A stretch of 64,000 nt of DNA from Monocercomonoides exilis. Its lineage: Eukaryota; Preaxostyla; Oxymonadida; Polymastigidae. The translations under genes and the position numbers were made by a program. The notes beneath the pieces are model-generated. The model was not told where the DNA came from and ran no database searches. It saw only the letters and a program-made list of their open reading frames with translations. Where the stretch lies: positions 930,001 to 994,000 of the forward strand of contig LSRY02000032.1 in NCBI GenBank assembly GCA_001643675.2, given 5' to 3'. Shown piece by piece: positions 12,134-25,800 of this stretch (the stretch's first letter is position 1; the number at the start of each line of letters is the position of its first letter).

Positions 12134-12577
12134 TCAAAACAAAAATTGCAACAAAGCAAGAATCTCAAAAGCAACTTTTTCATTTGATTCTTTCATTTGT
12201 GTTTCGCGAGAAGGGATTTTTTGAAAATGAAGATGAAAACAGATGTGGTGCTGTTTTCCCAGCGAAAGAGGGCAACAGAGGCTTTGGAGAGGCGTGAAAC
12301 TATTCTGATTGGCCCATTGATATTCACTCGCTCCGATCTTCTTCGCGATGATATCATCCCATTTGCTCGGGAAAACCAGCGTTTCACATGTTGAAGCAGA
12401 ATTGATTTTCCTGATGATGGAGCTTCCCATTTTTTTCTTTTCTTCCATCGCAGCTTGCTCTCTTGGGTTGTGTTTGGCCATCAGTTTCTCTTCGTTGTTG
12501 ATTCTGCCTTCAAGCAAGTGCTCAACCCCCCATTTCTCTTTCACAAATCTTGAATTGGCGCTCTCTGGTGCGTTCAT
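12134..12577 (-). CDS. Possible hypothetical protein or terminal exon
   Basis: An open frame of 147 residues beginning MNAPESANSRFVKEKWGVEH. Its first 95 residues look protein-like (KINSASTCETLVFPSKWDDI, then IAKKIGASEYQW) and the DNA is richer in GC than the surrounding intergenic sequence. The C-terminal third (SLCCPLSLGKQHHICFHLHF) looks less convincing, so the true gene may splice elsewhere. No domain is recognised, and plus-strand frames also overlap here. Treat as a candidate only. Confidence 0.35.
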   Translation of the reverse strand: MNAPESANSRFVKEKWGVEHLLEGRINNEEKLMAKHNPREQAAMEEKKKMGSSIIRKINSASTCETLVFPSKWDDIIAKKIGASEYQWANQNSFTPLQSLCCPLSLGKQHHICFHLHFQKIPSRETQMKESNEKVAFEILALLQFLF

Positions 12578-13848
12578 CACCTCTCTTTCCTCTTCTCATC
12601 GATACCTTCAAGTTCACTTTCGACTCTTTATTATTTGAACCGTATCCACATCATCCACACATCCTGAGCTGCTGGTGCTGACTGAACGGTCATTCAGAAC
12701 ATCTGAAGGTCCACCACACAGAACAGCATGCTTGCTTCAGTCACAAACAGAACACACAAAGCAGCAGAGACTTCTTATTGCAAATGCTTATCTCACAACA
12801 TACCCAGAGCTCCAGAAACAGAACAGACAAAGGAATCGTCAATGCTGCAAAACAGTAACTTTAACAATTTATTAAAATTTAGTGTTATTTACTGCATCAA
12901 GAAAAGATTAAACGCTAAAATTACACACACACGAAGAGAATAGAAGAATGCAAAGCGAAGCAATTGATAACTCATTTCCCTGTGACGAAGAGCGCTGCGC
13001 TCGAGACAAGAACAATAGAAAATATTAATTACTATTGTGAGTAAATGATGCAGGAAGCTAGTTCGACAGAACTTGACTGTAAAGAAGGCAAGCTTAAAAG
13101 TAGATGAAAATGTTCTGCCGTTGAGGAAGGAGTACAGAATCTAGGAGGAACAGAAACAGAAACAGAGAAGAGGAGGAGGAGGAGGAAGATAAAAACGAAA
13201 ATGAAGATAGCAATGAAGTCACATATTTAGCCAAACATATGTCTGAGAAAAGAAAAACGAAAAGTGTAGCTTTTTTGAGATCTACAACACTCTTCATACT
13301 TTGATTTATGCTTTTTTTCTCTGATGAAGCAAAAAATAAACACAAAACAAGACTCAATGCTTTCGTCTCTTTTATAGTGCAACTCCTTGGCCAAATTATT
13401 TCTTTTATTTATTCACGAAAACGCTTTCATCTTTATTTTTCATTGTTCATTTTTTGAAGAATTATCAAAATTCATTTTTTTATAAATATGATAACGATTC
13501 GTAAATTATTTGACAAATAAATAAAACATTCGGTTGCATCAAAATTATCACTTAACTATAAGTTAAACTCTCGTAACGAACGATCCCTTCTCTTCTCCTT
13601 CATTAGACTATTATCGATTTTTTTTCTTTTCTTCAAATCAAAATTGCAGAAAATACTTGAATTTATTTTCTGAATAGAATCAGATAAAGTTAAAATGGTA
13701 TTTGAAAATAAACAATTCGTATGTGAGGTGTGGAAAGATATATTGTTCAAAAACGATAATTGATCAAGAGTAACATAACAATTTCAGCTTGTATTGAGGT
13801 TGGTTAATACTTGAATTAAAGGGCAAGCAGGCGTTGCCCCTTGTTTTC
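12578..13848. other. Unresolved coding-like segment and 5' flank of the giant kinase
   Basis: 12600-12960 is less AT-rich than true intergenic DNA. On the minus strand it holds short exon-like pieces, for example 'IDDSFVCSVSGALG' between TTTTGCAG and GTATGT, and 'DVLNDRSVSTSSSGCVDD' followed by 'VDTVQIIKSRK*'. I could not join them into one gene. 12960-13848 contains an AGG microsatellite near 13160-13188 and AT-rich DNA that should hold the promoter of the plus-strand kinase. Confidence 0.4.
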
Positions 13849-16800
13849 ATGACTCAAAATGAGAAGAAGAATGGAAATACATCAAATGCATCAGATTTAT
13901 CCACCTGTTCAGAGCCTCCAGTGATATTTTTGTTGTGTCGAATTTGTGAAGAGGGTTTTTTTATTGTTAGTTTTATTGTTCAGAAATTTTAACTGATATT
14001 TATTTAGTTGTGGCAAGCAATCAGCTAGAAGAACATCATAATCATTGCTTTCCTGCTCAGAAATCACTTAATGATGCTATCCGCCATAAAGATAGGTTGT
14101 CGAAAGTTTGTCTTCAATCACACGTAATTTTTTTAAAAATAATAATTACATTTCAACATATTCCTTTTTACAGATTTTATCTTCTCTTAGACAGGAAATT
14201 GGAAAATCTGTGATTGATATCAATCACGCTGCCATTCAAGCCCAAGTATTTTCGCAGGCCCTTCAGTTGCAATCAGCTTCAACAGACGATCAAATGAAGG
14301 CTAAAGTTCCATTAATTTGCTCTAGTACAGGAACTAACATTTCACAATCTTTTTCGCAACCTTCTTCCTTGTCCACTTCGACTTTTTGTGAAGATCCTCA
14401 ACTTTCAGAGCAAAACTTAATAATTCCAAAGAACATTATGACTCAAAACAATATTCAAACAGAAGAGCATCAATTGTCGCTGGCACGAAAGTTGACACAG
14501 AATGAACCCGCACACTCTGAAAGTGAAGATGCTGAAAGAATTAAACAGAAATCAAAAGAAGAAAAAGATGAAACATTATCATCAGGAATTTCAAAAACAA
14601 ATCCAGAACAAAATGAGGCAACCTTTACTGAAGATTCTTCTCACGATCTTAGCGAAATATCAGTCTCAAAACCAGAAAGAAATGCAGAAGATGACCAGTT
14701 GCATTCTGAGATGAATCGTTCAGATTCTGCAGCTCTGCCTATTCCGCCAACGGAAGTACCTACAGATTGTTCTGCATTGCCCGAACATCAGCCGAATTCT
14801 GACAGCAAGCCATCAATCGCTTCTGCAGAGGAAGGCGAAAGAAAGACAAATGAGAAGGAAATAGCTGATCCTGCTGTGCCTCAATGCTCTTCTGTGCAAT
14901 CTTCCAACATTGACACTGACGCTGCCATTGCAAACAATGAGACACATCCATCCACATCTTCTGATGCTGCTGCATCATCAGCAACACCAGATCTGTCATC
15001 TTCACCTTCCTCTTCCTCCTCCTCTTCCTCCTCTACATCATCATCATCATCATCAACATCATCTTCTTCTTCTCCACTTCCTTCCCATCCATCTCCTGTC
15101 CCTGCCCCCTCCTCTTCCCCCACTGCCCCGCCAGCACACACCTCCTCCCAGCCACAAGACACTCCCTCTGCTTCTTCTTCTCTCTTCTCTGCAATCGTCT
15201 CTGTGTTTGCCGGCGCCATCACTTCTTCTTCTTCTGCCAAGAAGAAGCCGTTTTTCTCGCGCGACATGTTCAGAAGGAACCAGAATGCGAAGAATGCAGC
15301 TCAGAATGAGCAGAAGAGTGAGGGTGGAGAGAAGGAGAAGGAGAAAGAGAAAGAGAAAGAGAAAGAGAAAGAGAAAGAAGAGACGGACGAATCAGGAGAA
15401 GAGGAAAAGAAAAAGGAAGAAAAGAAAGAGAAGAAAGAGAAAGAGGAAGAGAGTGAACATCAAAAAACAAACATAGAAAACAATGAAGAAAAGGAAGCAA
15501 CACAAGAAAAGGAAAAAGAGAAAGAGAAAGAGAAAGAGAAAGATAAAAAGAAAAAGAAAGAAGAGGATGAAGAAAAGAAAGAAAAGAAGGAAGAAAAAGA
15601 AAAAAAAGAAGAAGGCAAAGCAAATAATGAAAAGGATAAAAATGAAGCGAAACAGAAGCGAAATAGTGTGAAAGTGGAAGAAGAGAAAGAGAAAGAGAAG
15701 GAGAAGGAGAAGGAGAAAGAGAAAGAGAAAGAGAAAGAAAAACAAAGAAAAGAAAAACTGAAAAAGGAGAAAGAAGAAAAAGCTCGAAAGGAGAAGGAGA
15801 AGAAGCAGAAGGAAGAAGAAGAGAAGAAGAGGAAGAAGAGGAAAGAACAAGAAGAAAAGGAAAAAAGAGAAAAAGCAGAAAAAGCAAAGAAAGAGAGGCT
15901 GAGGCAGGAGAAGGAGAAGGAAGAGAAGGAGAAGGAGAGGAAGGAGAAGGAGAAGAAGGAGAAAGAAGAGAAAGAAAGAAAATTGAAAGAGGAAAAAGAA
16001 AGGAAGGAGAAAGAAAAGAAGGAGAAGGAAGAGAAAGAAAGAGAAGAAAAAGAAAAAGAGAAAGAGAAAGAAAAAGAAAAAGAAAGAGAAAAAGAGAAAG
16101 AAACCAAAGAAAATGTTGAAGCATCATCAACAACATCATCAACATCAACAGACATAACCACATCAGCCACATCCAATCCACCCAACCAAAAAGCATCTTC
16201 TTCTGAAACAACATCTGCTGAAATCAGTTCAACCTCATCTCCTCTTTCAACAGCCACAACCACAACAGCTATTTCTTCTCTTTCCTCTTCTTCTTTATCA
16301 TCTTCCTCCTCTTCTCACCACCCAACCCCCACCCCCTCCTCCACCGCTGACTCTTCCACCAGAGGCATCCCCATCCCTTCGCCTTGCTCCTCTTCTTCAG
16401 CCACATCACACTCAATCTCTCCTCTTCTCCCAGACATGCACTTCAATCTGGCTGGTCCAAACTCTGCTTCTGCCTCTGCTTCTGCTTCTGATGCTATTTC
16501 TGGTTCTGTTTCTAATTCTTCTGCTGCTTCTAAAGAAGCGAGCTCACCAAGTGTTACTTTTCAAACTCTTCCTTCATCATCATCATCATCTTCTTCTTCT
16601 TCCTCTTCCTCTTCCCTCCCACCCCATCCTCTTTCCCCCACTCCTCTCCCCACCCCCACCCCCACTCCCACCCCTCTCCTCCTCTCCTCCTTCTCCTCTC
16701 AGACACTCCCCATCAACATCTACGACGTCCTCTTCATGCGAGCACTCTATGAACTCGGCCGGTCAGCCATCGAGCAGCAGAAGAAGCAGACACACGAATA

Positions 16801-19800
16801 CATCGGCGCTTTGAAATTCCTCTTTGACGAGCTGCTCAGACTGACTGACGAGTACAAGGAGAAGGGAAGGCTGGCTGGATTTGCAGTTCTGCCTCAACAA
16901 CAACAGCAACAACAAATACAACAGCAGAGTCAGATTCAATCACAGAACACGCAAATGATGACGATGACGACGACGATGCAAATGAAAGGGGCAAATGGGA
17001 TGAATGGAGGAGAGTCAAGGGATTCCCCTTCTTCTTTTTCTTCTTCTTCTTCACCTGGTGTGTTGATTGCTGGCACCAGCAGAATAACTTCCTCACAAAC
17101 AGACACGAATTTCCCTTCTTCTCTAGCCCACTCTCGAAATCACTCTGTTTCCTCTCAAATTGATTCTCCTTCTATCGGCATTAATAACAATAACATCAAC
17201 AACAATAATAATAGCAGATTCAAACCCAGCCAGCCTTATCCACACACACTGCCTCGTTCCATGTCTTCGCTATCGACACTTGCTAAACCACCCGTGTTTA
17301 GCACCCCTCAACAGCGCTCGCCTTATCTTAGTTCTTCTTCTTCTTCTGTCAACACAAAGATTCTATCACCAAAAAATAATTCCTCCACTTCCTCTTCATC
17401 ATCATCTTCTTCTCTTTCTTCTTCCTCCTCCTCTTCCTCTTCCTCTCTCTACTCTCCCAAGAAGCTCTTTGCCACTCCCTCATTCTTCTCCCCCGAGTCA
17501 GACTCAGCCACCACCCCTGCCACGACCCCTCCCACCACTGGCAGCACAGCCACCCCAATCACCCCATCCACTCCAACCACTCCAGCCACACTTACTCCTC
17601 CTTCTCACTCATCTCAATCATCTCAATCAACACATCTCTCTCGTCTCTCTCATCTCTCTTCAAACAGCCCTCCTCAGATGTTATCTCCACTTTCTGAGCC
17701 GCAGAATGCGTCGTCGCTGCCTTCCTCGCTGGGAAAGGAGAACGGCACGAGGTCTGTTTCATCAGCTGGGTCGATTGTGAAGAGGATGAATGGAATGAAT
17801 GGAATGAATGAGATGGATGAGATGAGTGTGGATGTGGATGTGGAAGGCGCGGGAAAACTTATTTACAATCAGTTTAACATAAACCAGATGCCAAAAAACA
17901 TGAAAACGGAGGAAGAGACAGAAGGAGAAGGTGAAAGAGAAAGAGAAAGAGCAAAAGACAGAAATGAGAGAGACATGCTGTGTGTGAATGCAAAAGACTC
18001 GGTGAATCACTTTGTAGAAGATTCACAGCCTGTACCTGTACCATTATCAACATCGACTTCTTCTTCTTCTTCTTCTTCTCTTTCAGTGAATGTTGTTTCT
18101 ATCCCATCTGCACATTCTCTTATTTCCAGCAGCAAAACTGATCTTAACGCCAATCAACTTCAATCCAAATACTCAAAAGACACAAAAGAGAACGAAGATA
18201 AAGAAGATAAAGAAGATAAAGATGACACAGAACTTCTGCCAATCAAACAAGATTCTCTTCCGACTGAGCGATTTGAGCTGATTGAATCGTCTCCGTCGCC
18301 TCTTTCGCGAAATGAGTCGCCGAAAATAGCTGTTTCTGTGTCAGATGCCGAATGCGAAGGAGAAGGAGAAGGTGAGAATGACAGAAACACTGAACACACA
18401 TTGACATCATCGCCAGGCACATTCACAGAGAATAGCTTGCTTTCAGGTGATTCTCCTTCGTCTTCTTCATCTTCTACCTCGTCATCCTCTTCCTCTTCTT
18501 CCTCTCCTCCTTCCACAACACCCACAACAACACCAAATGCTCAATTCACCACCACCTCAGACACAATCACTTCTTCTTCTTCTTCTTCTTCATTTCACAA
18601 CCATTCGCCTCTCTCACACGCACCTCATTCTTCTCATTCTTCTCCAATCAACACAACTCTACAGAAACCTCTTCCTCTTCCTCCAAAAAGCTCAAAAACT
18701 GTTAGATTTGCTCATTCTCCTTCGATTTATTCTTCTTCTTCCTCCTCTTCTCCCTCTTCTGCTCTATATCCTCGTAATTCTGCTTATATGTCTTCTCCTT
18801 CCTCGCTCAACAACACCACAATCATCTCATCTCCATTTTTTTTTTCTTCTTCTTCTTCTTCTCTTTCATCACCTTCTTCTTCTCAATCTGCACTGCCAAC
18901 GCTATCAAAGGATTCATCATCATCATCATTAACAACAACAACACCTTCAAATTCTTCTTCTTCTTCTTCTTCCTCTTCCTCTTCTTCTTCTTCATTCAAG
19001 CTCTCCCACATCGTCACATCCACCACACCCACATCGCATCTCGCCAGCACTTCATTCAATTCACATTCTGCTCTTTCTTCTCTTTCTGCTGAACTACCTC
19101 AAACTCAACAGAACTATCACAAACGCAACAAAACTGATATTCCTTCTTCTTCTTCTCTTTCATCATCATCATCGTCATCATCTTCTTCTTCTTCTTCTGC
19201 TTCTGCTTCTTCTGCTTCTTCCTCTGCTTCTTCTCCTTTCTCCCCCCTTTCTCCTTTTTCTCCTTCCTCCTCCTCTTCTCCTTCATCAACATTATCATCA
19301 TCATCACTTCAATCATCCCATTATCCACATTATGGCTATCACACTTTCCCCAACCAACAGTCCCCTCACATCCAAAACACACAAAATCCTTCCTCTCTCA
19401 GCATTTCTCGTTTAACTCCTTCTTTTCTGTCGCCTCGCCCACTGCCGTCGTTTCCTCGCCCTTCTTCCACTCCTCTTCACCCTTACAATGCTCCTTCCTT
19501 CTCTAATCAGTTTTCTTTTTCTTCCTCTTCCTCTTCTTCCTCTTCATCTTCCTCTTCCTCGTTATCCTCCTCTTCCTCTCTCATCTCCTCCTCCTCCACC
19601 ACCCCCAACACCCTCTCCACCCCCTCTCCTTTCCTCCCTCCCCTCACCAACCTCCTCCTCCCTTCTGTTCCCACACCTTCCCCTCTCTCTCTCCAGACAG
19701 GTCTTTCTCCTTCTCCTTCTCTCACAGACAATCTCAACTACACCCTCATTCCACACACTGCCCCTCTGAAGGCGAAGGAATCCTTAATCATCTTCGCTGA

Positions 19801-22800
19801 GCGTATCATCCGAATTGTACAGGATCTGTTTGAATGCACGCTGAAGGCGTATGAAGAGAAGAAGCTGGCGAAGAAGCTGGTGCAGAGGAAGATTGCCACT
19901 CCAGCTGACTTCTCTCAAACCATCACACAACACACAGATGCCTCTGGAAGAGACTCACGAATGTCGATGAGAACACTGTCTCCGCAAATCCCTCTCGAAA
20001 ACGGAAGTTCTCCTTCTTCTTCTGGTTCTTCTGCCTCTTCTTCTTCTTCTACTACTACTACTGGCTGTGCTGTTGAGCCTGCCCCACTCACTCCGTTCAA
20101 TCCATTTGGTGCTCCAATCATCGGAACCCCACGCGAATCACGCCCAACAACGCCTGCCTCTTCTTCTGTTTGCTCTGCCTCTGCTGCCACTTCAGCCAAT
20201 TCGTATGCTTCTCCATTTGCTGGCAGTATGCACTCAAGTGTGATATCTCCCCTTTTAATCGGCTCTTCCTCTTCTTCTTCCAAACAAAACCTATCAAAAT
20301 CAGATAAAATTGCAAATAACAAAAAAATATCAGGTTCCTCTTTCCATTCTGAAAGTAATGGCCTCACAGCTACATTAGCGCCCACACAAAATGGGAATGA
20401 AAATGCTGATGGCAAAGAAGGAGAAAGACCAGTCAGCTTTGAAGGAATGGAATGCTCACCAGATGTGTCTATTGTGATGCCTTCTTCATCTGGTGCCACT
20501 TCTGTTGCATTCGACGATGAAGACAATGAAGATGAAGAGGACGATGAACTGTTTCCTCTGTTCTCTTCGAAGAGAAGTGTTACTATTGATGACTTCGTTA
20601 GGCTTAAACCAATCAACAAGGGAGCGTTTGGGCGGGTGTTTCTGGTGGCGAAGAAAACGACGGGGGATTTGTATGCGATGAAGGAGATGAAAAAAGAGGA
20701 GATGGAGCGGAAGAATCAAGCAGCAAGAGTGAGGGACGAAGAGAGAATTATGCAGAACCTTCACAACCCGTTCATAGTGGACATGGTGTATTCCTTCCAA
20801 GACGAGAGCAAGTTGTACTTTGTGATGGACTACTGCCCTGGTGGAGATCTGTTTTCGCTGCTGTCTTCGTTCGGCTCGTTCGACGAGGATGTGGCGAGGC
20901 GCTATGCAGCAGAGCTGGTGCTGGCGTTGGAGTATCTGCACTCCCACAAGATCATCCACAGAGATCTGAAGCCAGACAACATCCTCATCGCGAAGGACGG
21001 GCACCTCAAGCTGATCGACTTCGGCCTCTCGCACTATCCTTTCCAGCCTGATGAGGATGAAGACGAGGATGATGTTGCGATTGGAGAGATGGGAACAACA
21101 AACACATTGCTTCATTCAAATACGATGGGAGTGGGGCATGACGGAGGTGCTGGAGGTGGAGCTGGAGATGCAAAGACAAATGAAGGAAATAATACAAACA
21201 GCAAAAACAACAACAATAATAATAATAATAATGAAACAAATGGAGAAGATTATGCCGATGATTACTATTATGCACCCAATCTGCTCCATCAGCCCTTCAC
21301 TTCCATCCTTTCCACAACTGCCACTACACAAACAGCCACGTCGAATGTTCCTGTCTCTTCTCCCTTTGCACACGCAGTGGCATCCGCGCAGGGAATTGTA
21401 GACAGTTCAGCACATCCAGCAGTGGCGCATGCACATAAAGCATCGGGTGGAGGAAGAGAAGGAAGGATTCTGGGGCAGATATTTGAAGAGGAGAGCGAAG
21501 AGGAAGAAGCGGGTGATTCAAATGGGAATGAAGGAAATGGCAAAGAAATGAAGGGAGGTGATGATGGAACACTAAAAGAATTGAAATCCGATACAGGACA
21601 GAATGGAAAAGATGAAGAAGACAGAAAAACCAAGCAACAAGAGCAGAGAATGAAGAAGCGGATCTCGCGAAGGAGAGAAACAGCGTATTCGTGTGTGGGG
21701 ACGCCAGATTATCTTGCGCCAGAGATTTTGACTGGAGAAGGGCACAATGCAGCAGTTGATTGGTGGGCCTTTGGGTGTCTTCTGTTTGAGTTTCTGACAG
21801 GAGCCCCACCGTTTGCAGCGCAGACACGAGAGGATGTGTTCTGGAACATCCTGCACCACAACATCCACTGGCCAGACGACGATGAAGGTGCAGTTGGAGA
21901 CGATGCTGCGAAGACGGACACAAAAGATGAGGGGGCAAGTGGAAATGCTGCAGCGAAGGGAGCAGACAATGATAACACAGCAAAAGAAGCAGAGAATGGA
22001 GACCAGAACAAACAGAATAAACCAAGCAAGATTATTCGTCCGCTGGCAAGAGCGCTGATAGAAGGGCTGCTCACAGTTGATCCGAAAAAACGGCTGGGCT
22101 CAGAGAATGATGCGACAGACATCAAAGAGCACCCGTTTTTTGCAGGCATTGATTGGAGCTCGCTTTTGTCGACTCCTCCGATTTTCGTGCCGAAAGTGCT
22201 GAACAAACTGGATATGTCGTATTTTGTGAAAGTGGGGCATCCTTGTAGCAGCAGCAGTGCTGACGAGAAGAAGAGCAGAGGAGAAAGATCAACTTCTCAC
22301 TCTTCTTCTGCTTCTGCTTCTGGTAAAAAGCGCAAGAAGAACAAAAGTCGATCACAGGAAATTGCAAAACAATCGAATGAGAACAAAGATACAACAAAAA
22401 ATGAAATGAAAAGCAACCACAAAAAGAATAGTCGAACCAATCAAGCACAAAAAGATGTAATTGTCGATAAGCAGTGGAAGAAAACATCAAGACAGAACAT
22501 TCTGAATGCAAAAGAAAAATTGCCAGCTTTCAAACCAGCAGGCATTTTTATCTCTCCGCAGGCAGTCCACGCCACTCGCCCTGCGCCAGCTGATTCATTT
22601 TCTGAGTATCAAATTGGGCAGCAAGAATCTGCCGTGCCTTCATCGTTTATTCTTCCGGAGTTCAAATTCCCAATTAATTCCGGCAATCCTCAGCTTGAAC
22701 TGCAAAGAAACAGAAAATTGAAGAAGAGGCAGCATCATTCACGGAATGCATTCATCAATCGTCGGAAGTCAATGCCAAACATCCATTTGCACTTAAGTCA

Positions 22801-25800
22801 CTCGATTAGCACTGGAAGGATGAATTTACACAGCACACGCCAAGCAGCTGAAAAGACGCACTCATCTTTGCGTGGAGTGCCCAATGCAACAGACAGAACA
22901 AGCGAGTCTCAGCATCATCTGAACAGCCATCGTGTTCATAGCAACAGCCGCAGCAGAAGCCGCCGCCACCAAAAGAGCAGCAGAAAGCTGAACATTTCTA
23001 CCATCTCAAATGATAATGTGCAGATGCAAAGTCATTCGTCTCAATTGCAGCTTCAACCACGCAAACAGTCACATGCTCATAAAAGCGAATTCTCCAGTAG
23101 CAACAAAAAGACGCCTCAGCATCTCCGTTCTCTTGTCATCCCTTCATTCAAAGGAACACCCAGCAAGCGCAATACAGCCATCTTACACGATGAAGTGCTG
23201 TCATCTCCTTCATCTGCGTTCAATCCTGTTCACTTGACACTCAGAAACTCTTCTCATCGCATCCGCCGCACTCCTTTGCATCCCATCACACGCCCTGCGC
23301 TGCGATCATCCATGTTGGAATTGAATGCTGATGGCAGTGGCAATGGAAATAGCAATAGCAATGAAAGTGGAAGTGGAAATGGAGGAATGGCTCGGTCTTC
23401 CTCGTCAAATATGCATCTTTTGAACTCTTCATCAGGTTCGGAGCTGAATTATCTGCATTACAAAGATGGGAAAGAAGTAGACGATGAAGATGATGACGAA
23501 GTCCCCACACTTTCGAGACGTTTTTCTCGATCACTGCAGCGCGATCGTATGTCGAGGCAATCGACACTTTCTTCATCTTTCTCATCTTCTGCATCAACAG
23601 CAATAGCGTCACTTATCGCAGCAAACGAAGGAGGAAATGGAAATTCAACAGGATTTGAAAATGAAAAAGAGGATGAAAAGGAGAACAGAAATAAGCACGA
23701 TGATAATGATGCAGATGTTGAAGAAGATAAAATTAGAAAACAGAAAGGAGAAGATAATGGAGATGCTCATAAAGAAAGTATCAGTCCTTCTTTGCAAACA
23801 GACTTCGATCAGCAAAAGGAAGATGGAGATCAAAATGAGCATTCTGTCAGCAATGCCATGTCATCAAGAAGTGGATGCAAAAGAAAAGAAGAAGAGGAAA
23901 ATGATAGCGATGAAGAGGAAAGCGAAGATGACATTCCTCTTCTCAGAAAGCAAGTGAAACTGAGCTTTGATGTGATGGACTATCTGAATGAGCCAACGCC
24001 TCCTTATTCTCCGTCTTCGACTGCAAGCAGCCAAGAGAATATTCTCAACGATGAAAATAAAAGCAATAAAAAGAATAGCAAAAGAGACAGCAGCCAAATC
24101 GAACTCAACCAAACAACAAAGGAAGCAACCACATTTGCCGATCCATTTGCAGTGGAATCGCCCGACTTGGGTGAGTGCACCACGCCCAGCCTGGAGCTTT
24201 CACTGACACTCAACACGCCTCCACTCCAGCCACGTAGAAGTAGCGAGCTGCCATCGCAGCAGCAGACGATGGTGTTTGCCCTGCACACACCGCTGGCATC
24301 ACGCCCGTACTCTTTCTCTGAACACGACCAACTTTCTCTCACAGCCAGTTTTGGCGACACACAGTCGCTTTTTTCGCTTTCGCCAACACTCAACTCGCAT
24401 CCCAACAGCACATTCTGCTCAAATGACCAGTTGGAGCTGACACTCACAGCTGTCTCTGACACAACTACCACTCCGCCTCCACCGTCTTCGCTTCCGCTTC
24501 CTCTTCCTTCTTCTCGCAGACATTCTCCAACCCTCCACAAAAACAGCAAAGCTTCCCTTCCACGCCAAACAGCCCCATCCTCACCATTCTCATCTCCAGA
24601 CTCGATCTTCCGCTCGGTTGGTTCTCCTCTGCCCAGTCCTTCTTATGCCTCCTCTTCTTCCCCTTCACTTTCTCACTCTTCTCATTCATCTTCCCGATCA
24701 CCTTCGCCATCGCTTTCTCCCTCAGCATCTGTTTCTCCATGCTCCACTCCTGACTCCTCATTTGTGCGTTCTGTCCATCATGCCATTTCTCTTTCTGATT
24801 CGATTGTTTCCCCGCCTCCAACAATACGCCGTCATAGCAGCCGCATAGCTGACCTGGTGCAGCAAGCTCTGATGGACGAGGCAGAAGGCAACAGTTTGTA
24901 CTTGGCTGAAGGAGACGATGGAGATGGCGGAATTGAAATGCAGCTGAGAAACTGCGAGAGAAGCCACTCAGATGCTGGCGTTGATCGCTCGCTTTCTCTT
25001 TCTATCTCTTCGCCTTTGTTTGTGTCTGATCTGAGTGCAACATGTCCTGAGAGCTTACGCGCCCGTGCAGTCACATCAGGATCGATCGAGTATTTGGATT
25101 CAGTTCGTTTTTCGAATGCGAATCTTTCAGCCACTTCTGGGTCGAATTCAAGCTCCACCCCTTCAGGCAGCATGTCTTCCATCTCTTTGCTTTCTCTGCC
25201 ATTATCCACTTTGGATAAACGTTTAATCGAAAATAATTCATCATCATCTTCTTCTTCTACTGCTTCATCTGCTTCTTCTGTGTCCTCTTCTTTATCTGAA
25301 TTGTCGGACTCACCTCCACCTCTTATCATAAGCAGAGGAAAACATCTGAGTGAAATAGCAAAATATCTGGATGAAACGGAAGAAGATGAGGAAGAGGAAG
25401 AGAACGGAGAAAATAAGCGCAAAAGTGAACAATACAAACGCGGAAGTGCAACAAGGGATAAAGACAGCAGGACTGACATACCAAAAAATTTGCATCAAAA
25501 CACTCGTAATTTGAATAATAATCGATCAAGCGATTCAATTTCGGAGGATGTTTTCAGTGCTAGCGATGAGGAAAAACAACAGACGCGTTCATCAGAAATA
25601 ACATTGCAATCAGAAGATGAAGAATCAGCAACATCACCACCACCAACACTCACACGAAAGAAGTCTCATGTTGCTTATATGGTTCAGTTAGCACTGGAAG
25701 AAGGAAAAGAAACAGAGAATGTCGATGTTTCTAATACTCATTCAAATGAAAGTGAATCAGATTCGACAGGTTCGTATGAACAACTGCCACTGACAACCGC

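Noticed and set aside
15270-16263. Long antisense frames of Phe, Ser and Leu opposite the Glu/Lys tract
   Set aside because: They are the complement of a purine repeat that is coding on the plus strand and have no independent protein character.
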